Source: Cordia subcordata (lineage: Eukaryota; Streptophyta; Magnoliopsida; Boraginales; Cordiaceae). From it: 64,000 nucleotides of DNA. The notes under the pieces are model-generated. The model was not told the DNA's origin. It did no database searches and worked only from the letters and a program-made list of their open reading frames with translations. Position 1 is the first letter of the stretch, and each line of letters begins with the position of its first letter. Shown piece after piece: positions 36,997 to 47,885 of this stretch. Location: the NCBI GenBank assembly GCA_028554755.1, contig JAPTOF010000001.1:6306501-6370500 (forward strand), given 5' to 3'. The position numbers and the translations under genes are program-made.

Positions 36997-39900
36997 TCTC
37001 ACCCGCTCAAAATTTCTCGCAGCAACGAGTCTCAAGAGGATAAGTGTGCCTGGAGGCTACACTATCTTGAATGTAGATGCAGCAAACTGTTTAAGAGATT
37101 AAAAGTCTGCTGAATGTGAACTTACAGTAAGTGGATGTTTAACCACTCACGCTTCGCCTATTTTCTTTGAACACGGGTTTAAGTAATTCATTTTTTTTTT
37201 TTTGGGTCAATATTGATTTTTCTTTTTTTCCTTTTCAAACCTCGCTAGAGTTGGTAGACTTGTTGCGTAAATCATGCGTCAAAGTAAAAACTAGTTGTTG
37301 GACCCCTCGTTATTATTTCAGAGATAAAGTTGGCTAATTGTGAGCTGTCGTTTATTCATTATGTGTGGTGGGAATTTTGGAAGGACATTTAAGAGAGTTT
37401 TTTTTTTTTCTCTCTCTTTTTTAAAAGAGAATTATTAGTAGTTTCACTTACCTATTAGGACGGCTTAAATTCAAGACACATAGATGTTAAATGAGAAATA
37501 CTGTAGTAAATTTTTTTAGATAAAACTTGTATTCTAGACTTGATTGTAGTTAGAGTATAACCCGTGCAATGCACAATCAAGTTTTTTATAGATTATGGCA
37601 TGATAAGATTCTTTATAAATTTTTATTCTTGATAGTTGATAGGTTTTTAATAATAATTATGTCCTCTTATGAGAAATTTTGAGTGATATAAAGTAGTGTT
37701 TTTGTTTTATTAATTTATGCCATGTGTCATTAAGCTATACCTTCTTTTCCCTCCAAAAAGACTTTTTTCTATATTTGGTCAATAAAAATTATTTCCTAAC
37801 TTAATTTTTTTTGTAACCCATATCTATATATGGATATTATTAATATCTAGAGATATCTATATTTATATATCAATATATGCTTTAGACAACGGCAGAGCCA
37901 CATATATGTGAAAGGTTGCATGCGCACCCCCCTCAATTTTTTGGTGAAAATAAATATTACTATTGTATTTATTTTTTATTTTTTTACTAAGAGGCAAAAT
38001 TGTATGATGTGCACCCCTGGATTTTTTTTTATTAACCCTGGACTTTTTTGGCAAAAACAAAATTAATGCATAATCACTTATATAAAGAAAAATATATTTT
38101 TTTTTACTTTGGCAGTAAATTAAATAGTCAATGATTTCAAAATATGAACTTATATTGGGGGACCTTTAGAAACTGTAGTTATATTTACGATGATTATATT
38201 TACTTATTTATATTTTTGTGAATTAAAATATTAATATTATATTAATTATTATATATTTTACAATTATTTTTAAAATTTTTGTAAAAGCATTTATGTATGA
38301 ATGGGCACCCCTGACCACAGGGTCCTGGCCCTACCACTGACTTTAGATATCTATATTTATATATCATATATACCTTTGATGCTATATATGCAAATTCTAT
38401 CCATTCTTTTTTCCCTAAAAATAAGCTAAACTCTAATAGACGTATTATTCATCTATTGCTTTTCTAGAGTAGATCATTATCTGATTTTTCTATTTTAAAT
38501 ATTTTAATCAATTATTACAAATATCTCATAAAAATGGATAATATTGAAAACTTATCAAAAATTAAAATTTATAAAATTAATATATATTTTATCATCACAT
38601 AGAACATAAAAATTAGTCATGTAAAAAGACATATATGCATTGTGCATGGCAGGAGCATTATTATAGTAATTTTATATGGATAGAAGGGATAGACTCAATA
38701 ATTTTTTGAAGGAAAATAGTTATAAAATTATGAAATATGAAACTAATAAGAAAATACCTATTTTTTAATGTAATATATAAATATAAGTTAAGAAATAACT
38801 GGAATATCCTCATTTTACTTTTTAGTCTATAACACATTACCTCCACTTAAAATCAACAATCAGATGTGATGCCAACTTAACAGTAACTTACTAGAGTGTC
38901 TTTTTGTAGAGTTTTGATATTTATATAATATAATATTAAAAATTATATAATGATTTTAAAATTAAAAAGTATTTTTGACAATTGTTTTGATTTTTATATT
39001 ATATGATAGTACCCATGTGATACACGGGAGAAATGAATATTTTTACGTTTTTATTGTTGTTAATGGTCAAATTTGACAATTCATGTGAGGGATAAAACGT
39101 TAATATATTTTGTCATATTAAATTTCCGACAATGACTGCAACTTTTATATTTTATAAAATCTAATAATTTTAGAAAAAAATATGAATGGTATGGATGGAT
39201 GAATCTCCATCATTTATTGAGCATCTTTCTAATGTAATAGATTAGTTTTTTTTTTTTCCTTTTTAAGGTAGAATAAATTAGTTGTGTAACGTATAATAGG
39301 CAATGGTAGACAAAAAAACACATGGCAAGATTATAGGCATAGTCTATCACCACACATGGCAACTAAATAACAGATTATTAATGACACTTAGCATAAAATA
39401 AAAGGCAAGAAATTGAAATCATCTTGATTGTTGCTTTATATATATATAAATATAGATAGCTAGATATATATGTTCAACACGACATAATTTTATGTATTCT
39501 CGTAAAAGTTAATTTAGAGAACTATGTAGCACACCAACTCAAAATAAAAGATTAGATCTACCCCAACTCTCTCTTAATATTAACATATTAGTGTGACACC
39601 TATGTAATGTACGGAGAACGACATATGTGATTGAATATATTAAAGTTATAGAATTTTTGCATCTTATTAAATAATTATTAAAACAATTATATACTATAAA
39701 ATTAATAAAACAATGATGATATAAATAAAGAAATGGCATAATAGTAATTAAATTAAAATATTTAATATAGGAATGGAACTAAATAAATGATGAAAACCAA
39801 AAATGACCTAAGAATTGGGATATTTAATTGATAAGTAATTATGGAACCTTGTCATATAAAGTGTCACTTGATAACACGAAATTATAATTTATTTGCTTTA

Positions 39901-41854
39901 TTATATAGTATAGATATTTATTCTAAAATACATATTTAGCTCCAAGTAGGGGAATCAAAGTTGTCTCCTTTTTCTTCTTCTCCTACCTTTTCTTCAATAA
40001 TCAACATTATCATCATTAAGTCAGAGTCTAAATTCAAGTGAGGAAATTACAATGAAATTTCCATCCATTTGTCACGACCTGAAAAGGAGGATCCCAATTT
40101 CCTTGTCTCTTCCTCTTTGTCGTCTCGTTCCGTGGTGACTCGCGAAAAGACACGAACTTTTAGCATAATATGACTATCTACTTTTTAATTCAAAAAAAAA
40201 AAATCTCTAATGGGCTGTTATTTTTTATTTTAAAAAATTATTTCAATTTTGTAGGTCCACTAACCATAATTTGTTAATTTTTCCTTTTACAGGGAGCAAG
40301 CAAATAAAGAGCAAAGAAGAGTAAAATCTTGTATATTATGCAACCATGGAAAGCAGTTAAAAGTAAAACTAATAAACTAACAGTGCGATATTACCATTAA
40401 TAAACCAAACTTTAAATCTAAAAAAAAAAAACAATTTCGTTTCCTTTCTTTACAACATGATACGGTATCCACAGGAGGAATTTTCCTTTTTCAGGAGTGA
40501 GTATTCAGTTTAATATAACTAAAATCAAATTTCTGAATTTTTTTTAAAATTAGTAACTGAAACTGAACCAAACTATATTAGTAACCGAAATTATTTAACA
40601 GATTTTTTGTTCGATTTTGGTTATAACCAAATTAATTGAATTTTCTAAAAGATCACTAATTATTTAAAACTAATTAAAATAATCAAATTGCTTTGTAATT
40701 ATGATAACCAAATTCTAATGTCCATCATCAAAATTCACATTATAAAGATAATAATAACATAAATTTATAAATATGAATGTAAACTTGAAGACAATAACCA
40801 AATAAATTTTTTTATAAAAAAATTATCTATTCGGTTATTAATCAAATTTTTTTGTAAAATAACTGAAACTGAACCAAAAACCGAAATTTTCTATCTTGAT
40901 AACTGAAAACGAAACCGGGTATAAAAATAATCAAATCAAATTTTGTATTTTGGTTTAGTTCTGTTCGATGATGCGGTTATATGTGAATAATGATCACTCC
41001 TGTTCTTTTTTGCCTTCTTCTATCTTCTTTTTGTTCTTTCCTTTTTAGGTAAATTGTATCGAATTCTCCTGTGATTTATTATAAGCATATGTTACCTCAC
41101 TGTAGTTTTGAAATTGACTAGTTTAGCTCCTTAAACTTTTGAAAAGTGAAGCACGTTACCCCTTCTATTATTTTTTTCCGTCCATTTTAACGACATGTGA
41201 CATGCACGTGCTATGTGTGTGATTTTTAAAGTAAAAGTAATATTTTCTCACCCAAAAAAAAAAAACTTATTTGAAGGACCAAAATGCCCCTTTATAATAG
41301 GCTACTTTACTCAAATAATATTAAAAATTAAAGTGTTCCCAAAAAATTATCGTTTTTCTTCTCAGTTCTCATAATGCTGTTTCCGCGTTTTAGAATCACA
41401 GTAAAAGAATTCCGCTTTCCAGGAAAGCAAAACTTTTGCAATTTCAAATTAGCACGGCAACTGAGGATGTCGGGTGAACTGACTAAAGGAAATTAAAATT
41501 CCGCTGTTGGGGAAAGCAGAAATTTGATATTTTAAATCTGGTGAGTATGTCAGCTGAAATGGTTGGCTTTCTTATCAAATAATATTAAAAATAAAATAAA
41601 AATCAAATAATAATAAAGAATAAAACTATGGAAAACTAAATAACAAAATCTATAAATTAATAAAAAATAATAATAACAACAAACTAAAAAGAAAATAATA
41701 AAAAAAACTTCATGATAAAACAATAATACTAACTAAAACTAACAATAAAAAAATTAATAATACTGTTATGTTCTTTTTATTTTTCTTTCCAGTTTTTTTC
41801 TTGTTCTTCATGTTCTTCCCGACATTCTCTTCTTCATCTTGACTTCTTATTCTC

Positions 41855-41896
<42 letters not shown>

Positions 41897-42925
41897 AACA
41901 AACCCAAATATCATATACACAAGGTACAAACTCACAAATCCACGTATTCATATATATACACACACAGACATTTATATAAATAAAAAAATATATTTTTTAC
42001 CAAATGAAAACTAGAAAAATTGTGTGTGTATTGTGTCTGAAGTGTATAGAGTCTGGTGCCCGTAATGTGAGTTTGGGCCTCTGCGGTAATAGTGTTTCAA
42101 CTAGTTTTATGTGAAAGCGTTTGTGTGTGAATTGTAATGTCCTACACCGGTCTGTGGGTGATTTATAACTTGTTTATAAGTGAATCATATATATATAATT
42201 AATAATTTGGGTTACCATTTGAAGGCCAATTGTTATTATGCGTACACTACTAGTCTCGCTTGTGGACCTATAGGTTTGGACTTGGGGGCATGATATTGTC
42301 TGTGTTGTTGGTAATGTTTCTAAAACATTAGGATTTAATGTTTTATCTTTTTTTGACAATTCTACCATCTTCAATATCTTTTTAGTAATTTTACCATCTA
42401 ACATTATCTCTTAAATTTTTACATTTTTTTTCAGAAATGTAAAACAATAAGTAACACAAAAATCAATTCTAAATTTTGTCGACATCAAAATATATCTAAA
42501 AAGTGTAAGTCTTGTTTGTCATTTTTAGAAAAATAAATTTTCAGTCAATTAAAAAATATTTCTGTAGTAAGAATATTTTTGTACTATTACTTAAACTGAT
42601 ATATCAAGAAAGTAATTTTATTATATTTTGATAATAAAATATTATTATAAGAAACATATATCCAATTATGAATAAATTATCTTATTTTAACAATAGTAAT
42701 CATAATTATAGTTATCATATAAATAATAACATGATACCAATATATTTTTACATCATTTTGTATTAATCACCTAGTCTTACAACTAATTTTATCAAACACG
42801 TTCAGCTAACGAAACGGGCAACTGGTAACTGGTTTTGATATCATTTTGTCATGCCCTCGAGCCCAGACCCACGAGCGAGGCTAATGTTATCGGTATAATT
42901 AGTAACTATTTGGGTCTCTAATCAA
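36997..42925. other. Intergenic block without a gene, transposon-derived in part
   Basis: About 5.9 kb of AT-rich DNA between NLR1 and the NLR relic. It shows an AT microsatellite at 41.86 kb, stretches with acccgtgcaatgcac-like motifs (37.56, 39.0 and 39.59 kb), a region of repeated aactgaacc motifs (40.5-40.98 kb), and at 42840-42925 sequence related to the direct repeats at 16.57 kb. The minus-strand frame at 41710-41907 is a translated AT repeat. Confidence 0.65.
41859..41894. repeat. (AT)n microsatellite
   Basis: Long uninterrupted AT run. Confidence 0.9.
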
Positions 42926-43213
42926 CCTTGAAGTACTAGGGATGGAGTTTTGTCATTCATTGGAGGATTTGCCGACATGTATACAACATTTGACGAGTCT
43001 TCAAGAACTTCATTTTATTTTTATCTCTGATAGATTTGTGAAAATCCTGGGAGATAAATACAAACAGGGTGCGGACTCACAAAAAATTGTTGGGTGTGGA
43101 CTCACAAAAAATTGCTGACATCCCTCGAGTTGTAATTGGAGAATTTGATGAAGATGGTAAATATGAAGTACGTAACTTGTTGCTCATAACGGTGGAGAAG
43201 GGCATCTAAGGGA
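42926..43213 (+). pseudogene. NLR 3'-end relic (last LRR and C-terminus only)
   Basis: Starting at ccttgaagtactagggatgg the DNA aligns with the end of NLR3 (59422 onward): ttggaggatttgccgacatg, caacatttgacgagtcttca, and the tail ending cgtaacttgttgctcataac. The reading frame is broken by small changes, including a local duplication of the ggactcacaaaaaattg unit around 43070-43110. Everything 5' of the last LRR is absent; transposon-like sequence abuts the break at 42925. Confidence 0.85.
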
Positions 43214-44691
43214 AGGCGTCGGCAGTAGAAGCAGAAATTGATCATCATGGCTTTGGATGGATTTTTGCAATCTGTTTATTTTTGTATGCTCTTTCATTTT
43301 GCGTTTGAACTTTTCTTGACTTTTTTCTTTTACTTTATTTTTGGGTCTGTTGTCTTTTATTTATGGCTTTGCTGTTACTTTCTATAATGAACAAGTTAAA
43401 TTTGTCCTATTTCAATGTCCAACTCAAATATAACATTCAAACATTTTATCCATGTCTGTAGAATCTAATTAAAAGAAAAAACTATATGATGCATATAATT
43501 AACATTTTTGTCCTAAAATACAGCAAAGTCTAAATCAAAAAGGCAAAACGCATAATAATTGTTGCTTCTCTTGTTCTTACTCTTACTTGTCCGCAGGTCA
43601 TGAGATTATATAATAATGTGATAAAGAAAAAAAGAAAGACCAAACTATTAAGGACATATATAGATGTCGTAGTGCCATTCTTGTACCCTCGCACAATTTT
43701 ATGAGTAACAAACTAATGCGCCTTTTTGTTAAAAGTGTGAATTTTTGACTGGTTTATAAGTAAAACCAAACCAAACACCTTTTTAATTTCTTTTGAATCA
43801 CTTATAAGTCGATCAAACTAACTTATAAGTAGAAAAATAGTTTTTACATGCTTGCAAGCGATAACATTAATTAATGAAATAACTTCTCCAGTCATTTTAA
43901 CTAATATTGGTACTTAAACACCTATTTACCAAATTAGTGACAACTCATAAACACATATTATCTAAATACTTCTATTTTTATTTTTCACTAATTTATAAGC
44001 AGTGCTTATAAGCATATTAAAAGAAGTAAAGTCAAACAGGCTTTTGGGCTTTGAGATTATAGACCAAAAAGAAAAACGCCAAAAATCAAGCGAAAATCAG
44101 TTAAGATGAGTTGAGAGTGATTCTCTTGGTCAAATTGGCTTTCTTTTACCTTCCAAAAAGTTTAAAAGAGCAAAAGTTACTAAAAAGGCAAAAGTAATAA
44201 GAGAATTGCTTGCAAAATTATTGTTTTCGAGTACGTTCAGTAGAACTTAGAAAGGAAATTAGATAAGCACTTAATAGCTTATAAGTTAGGTTGACCAAAG
44301 AGCACTTTTTGATTACTCTAAAAAATAAGTATAATGAGATCTAAAATTGAAAACATAAATAAATATAGAGCTCATACGTTGCATGAGCATGAGCCTCCTT
44401 GACAAAGCATTATAGCACATAGCGCTTTAGCAGCGCTTTGAGTTAGTGAAGGGCCTTGCTAGGAGAATCTAACATCGTTTTCGGTCAGCTATTATCAAAT
44501 ATCATATATGTGTCTATGAATCATGCACAAATAAAGCAAATTGATCACTTGACCAAGAGCATCAGCATTACATTCACATCCATGCAACCAATTTCACTCG
44601 ACAATCACCTAATGAGTAAGCAAAAAGAAACTACAACGCAAAAAGGAAGTCCACACACAAATAGCAAAAGGAAAAATCCAAAATGATGCAT

Positions 44692-44813
44692 CACTACTAG
44701 AAAACTAGCTTTTAACAACCGCCGAAATCATTCACTAATTCTAATTAGCAACCAATTTTGTGACCTATTTCAACCACTGAAATCGGTGGCTATTAGCAAT
44801 TGTTTGTAAATTT
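44692..44813 (+). mobile_element. Truncated CACTA (En/Spm-type) terminus
   Basis: CACTACTAGAAAAC is the canonical terminal motif of plant CACTA elements. It is followed by subterminal-type repeats (accgccgaaatcattc, gcaaccaattttgtgac, accactgaaatcggtggc). The stretch interrupts the duplicated flank exactly where copy 2 is continuous (61167-61190). The opposite terminus is not visible, so this is a fragment or a deleted element. Confidence 0.7.
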
Positions 44814-45460
44814 TGCCAATTATTCTTGGCCATACCACTGTCACATCTACAATTTTATGGTTGTAAATCTTCAAGGCGATGGAAGACCGGTTACAATTCG
44901 CTCTTTTAGTACATGTTTTACAGAAGGTACAATTTTACTGGAGGTTGTTTGCCATGTTATATGACATGATATTAACAACAAATAATCGAAGCACATTTTA
45001 GCCAAGGGCTAGTATTTACAACGTACCACGAAAGTTCAAAAGGAACCAACAGCTCTTACCTTACAAGAGAAGGGTAATCCTTCTTCTTCTTCTTTTTTTT
45101 TTTTGGTCAAAACAGGTGAGTAATCTCAGTTAGAGCTTTCTGTCAGGAGACATTCTCAGCAATAGACAGAGAGAGAAAACAAGATTTGTAAGAATATTGA
45201 ACAGAATATACAACCATCTGAGCTTCGTGAGTAGAAATATTTATTCGAAAATGGCATTACTAACAAGATATTTTTGGTGAATGATGCCATGATATCAATT
45301 TTATCATTTATGTACGAAATATACAATTAATCTTGGAGGGATTATAATAGGAAGCATAAAAGAAAAGGGACAAAAAGGAAAAAGATGAACTACTCATACC
45401 ATAAAATCAGAGAAAGAATAAGCCTAGCAAAAGAGAAGATGCCAACATTGGGAAAGCATC

Positions 45461-45562
45461 CTAAATTCTTGATAACCACTGCCGAACTGCTCTGACTTCG
45501 GTAATAAGAACATAGATTAAGGGGGCAATTTCCACCAATAAATCAGCTACAATTAGTCGTTG
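45461..45562 (-). pseudogene. Coding-like terminal fragment of an unidentified gene
   Basis: On the minus strand the DNA can be read VVADLLVEIAPLIYVLITEV followed by RAVRQWLSRI and a stop at 45461-45463. The copy at 61870-61966 keeps the same translation and the same stop apart from a one-base deletion (ctgctcgacttt versus ctgctctgacttc). Retention of this frame in both copies suggests a decayed last exon. I do not recognise the family. Confidence 0.35.
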
Positions 45563-45662
45563 ATAAGCAATGTAAAACAATTTCCTATTAACAACAAAGG
45601 AAGCATTCTTTCGTTTCTGCCATCAAACTACAGAAGAAACACACAAAAAGGTTCCTTATCTT

Positions 45663-45852
45663 CTTCCTTAGGGATTCTCCAGCGGTAAGAGTTGGAGATG
45701 AACACGGCTCATGACCCAAGTTCGAATCCAGTCCATTGCCCTGGGTTGAGTATCTTTGATTTACCTGGTACATAGTATAGAGAACGTGTTGCGCACCCGA
45801 GGTTTGCCAATTGGTGGTCGAGCTCTACTAGCTGAATTTCTCTTATCACAAA
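45663..45852 (+). mobile_element. SINE (family A) with 17-bp target-site duplication
   Basis: An A-box region (ccagcggtaagagttgg) and a near-perfect B box (AAGTTCGAATCCAG) precede the family 3' part (ccaattggtggtcgagctct...ctgaatttctcttatcac) and a short A tail. It is flanked by aaaaggttccttatctt (45646-45662) and aaaaggctccttatctt (45853-45869), 17 bases with one mismatch. It is missing from duplication copy 2, so it was inserted after the duplication. Confidence 0.9.
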
Positions 45853-46705
45853 AAAAGGCTCCTTATCTTGATATCGTATGTAGCTCAAGGGGTTGGCGCG
45901 GAATTTTTTGCTTCTACCTGGTAACGAGGCTGGACAGCTTTTCCTTTTTAACTATTTTTTTATATGTCGGACATTTTTTCAGTTCAACGAAGGCCAAAAG
46001 TCAATCACAACATTTATCTAACGAGAATCGATTCCTATACCTACTTACACTAAATATGAGAAATATACTGCTTGACCACTAGGTCTTTGGTATGTGTTGT
46101 ACATTTTTAACAATAAATTTTGATGATGCTCCATTGATTTGCTGGCATGCATATAGTTTACTCTATATTCCTAATAAAGGATTACACTACAGTGGATTTA
46201 AACTTTTCCTATGTAGAATTTATATTCACATAACTTGATGCATGCAAAATTGACAACTATGTAATAATTTTCTTTTAACATTATACAATAATGTCATAGT
46301 GCACCTAAATTCAAAATCAACTACATATATCATTATTAATTCTTTTCATATTTTAATACCGTTAGAAATATTCTGGAAAACTCTTCATATTTTGAAAGCA
46401 TTATTGTAATTTCGCCGTATCAACACAATCACATACTAATTTTTATATGCGTCACCACACAATCATCCATCCAAGAGTTTTTAGTTGATTCCGTAATTTA
46501 TTATTCGAAATTTTCATTAAGAAAATGCCCTTCGTTTAAATGGAAAAAAAATGAATTGAATATATACTGCAAATAGAAAATATTAAATGTGTACATTTTC
46601 ATATTTATAGTCAATACATAGGATCAAAGAAATTCCAATATTAATGGAAAATATAAAAAATATCAAATCAATTGAAAAATATCGAATCTTATACAAAGTG
46701 TCATC

Positions 46706-46885
46706 TTGATCTTTTTTCTTTTTAAAATCCCTCCACTGCCACTCAATCTCTCATCAGTCTTAAAATTTGATCTTTTTTCTTTTTAAAATACCTCCACTGC
46801 AACTCAATCTCTCGCCCGTCATAAAATTTGAACTAAGTCATTATTCTACGGAGAAGTAATTTTAATTACTTGAACTATTCTTTGA
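46706..46885 (-). mobile_element. SINE-like element (family B) with internal 61-bp tandem duplication
   Basis: On the minus strand it reads aatagttcaagtaattaaaa (A-box-like), gacttagttcaaattttatg (B-box-like), then acgggcgagagattgagttg. It is related to the elements at 6.1 and 31.5 kb. The 3' part is present twice in tandem (46706-46766 and 46767-46827). Confidence 0.55.
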
Positions 46886-47885
46886 ACCTTAAAAAAAAGG
46901 AAGAAAATAAGAACAAAAATAAGCTAATTGCGCACGTCTTTTTTATTGTAATTTTTATTTCTTTGTTAAAATGAAGCGAATTAGTTAAAAAAAACAACCC
47001 AATCTAAATGTTTCTTCTTTAAATTAACTAATGCTCCTTTTGTCTTGGCAATGGATCCCCTTAGTTGGGGGGAAAACTTCATCAATTTGTAGAAAACAGA
47101 AAATACTATGGACTTGTCAAATTGTGCCTTTAGTAAATGAAGCAGGCAAAAGATTAAGATGATAAGATCTTGAAAGAAATAGATGAAAAATAAGGGAATA
47201 TAATCTACACAACTCTTCAAGCTAGCTGTGGTTTCAGTTATGCAATTTCTTTAGATTGACCCCCCTAACTATGACGTACATATTTTTATATTATTTACCT
47301 CTCTACCTACTGGGCTAGTGTTGTTTTATTGGAAGTGTATTGAAAAAGCTCAAAAATAGGATTCAACAACATGAAAAAAATGTCTATATGCGTGGGACTT
47401 TACTTTTACTTTTCTGTTTGGTTTTAATGTCACGGAGTTTTTGAATCAAAATATCTAACCAATTAACGTTTAGTCTTCACTTGTAACATGCTAACAAGTT
47501 CCACGAGAATATCTAACACTACCACAAACTAGCCACTCTCGTTGCTTTTAATTTCAGCTATTGATATTTTGTTTGTTTGTTACGAGGAAAGTTTTACGAA
47601 ATTATTGAAGAGGACCCCCAGCGTGTTCAATAATAAAGGCAGAGCCACACTAGAGTTGTGACAATCAGCCAGCTATCCTCCATGAAATTTCATCTCCATG
47701 TGAGAGCATCAATATATAGAATGCAAATAAGGGCCCAGTACGACTGCAAAGACTTTGTAGTCCCTACTTTGTAGTCATTGCAACACTTTTCTCAAATAAT
47801 TTGCTGTGTTAAGGATAGTAATTAAGCATACTTGGTCTCCTGAAGAGTCTCATAATTAGTTGTGAGAAATTTGAGTTGAGTAATA
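46886..47885. other. Upstream region of NLR2
   Basis: AT-rich DNA with no supported gene. A TATA-like tatatagaa near 47713 lies about 170 bases before the NLR2 ATG and could be its promoter element. Confidence 0.5.

Larger units (their letters stand above)
42926..45985 (+). repeat. Segmental duplication copy 1 (NLR 3' end plus flank)
   Basis: From the NLR relic the DNA stays alignable with 59422-62970 for about 3 kb. Markers are tgcaatctgtttatttttgt (43270), aaggacatatatagatgtcg (43650), gagattatagaccaaaaa (44055), agcaaattgatcacttgacc (44535), atgccatgatatcaatttta (45285) and ttcttgataaccactgcc (45466). Relative to copy 2 it carries a CACTA end at 44.69 kb and a SINE at 45.66 kb. It lacks about 0.8 kb that in copy 2 holds a MITE and the last exon of the FEI-like pseudogene. 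Confidence 0.88.

Noticed and set aside
34974..37102. Several plus-strand open frames opposite NLR1
   Set aside because: Antisense shadows of a strongly conserved coding region; none has independent domain content.
41710..41907. Minus-strand frame with an IYIYIY run
   Set aside because: Translation of an AT microsatellite and A-rich DNA.
45756..46082. 108-residue plus-strand frame
   Set aside because: Runs through the SINE 3' part and duplicated non-coding flank; no counterpart frame in copy 2.
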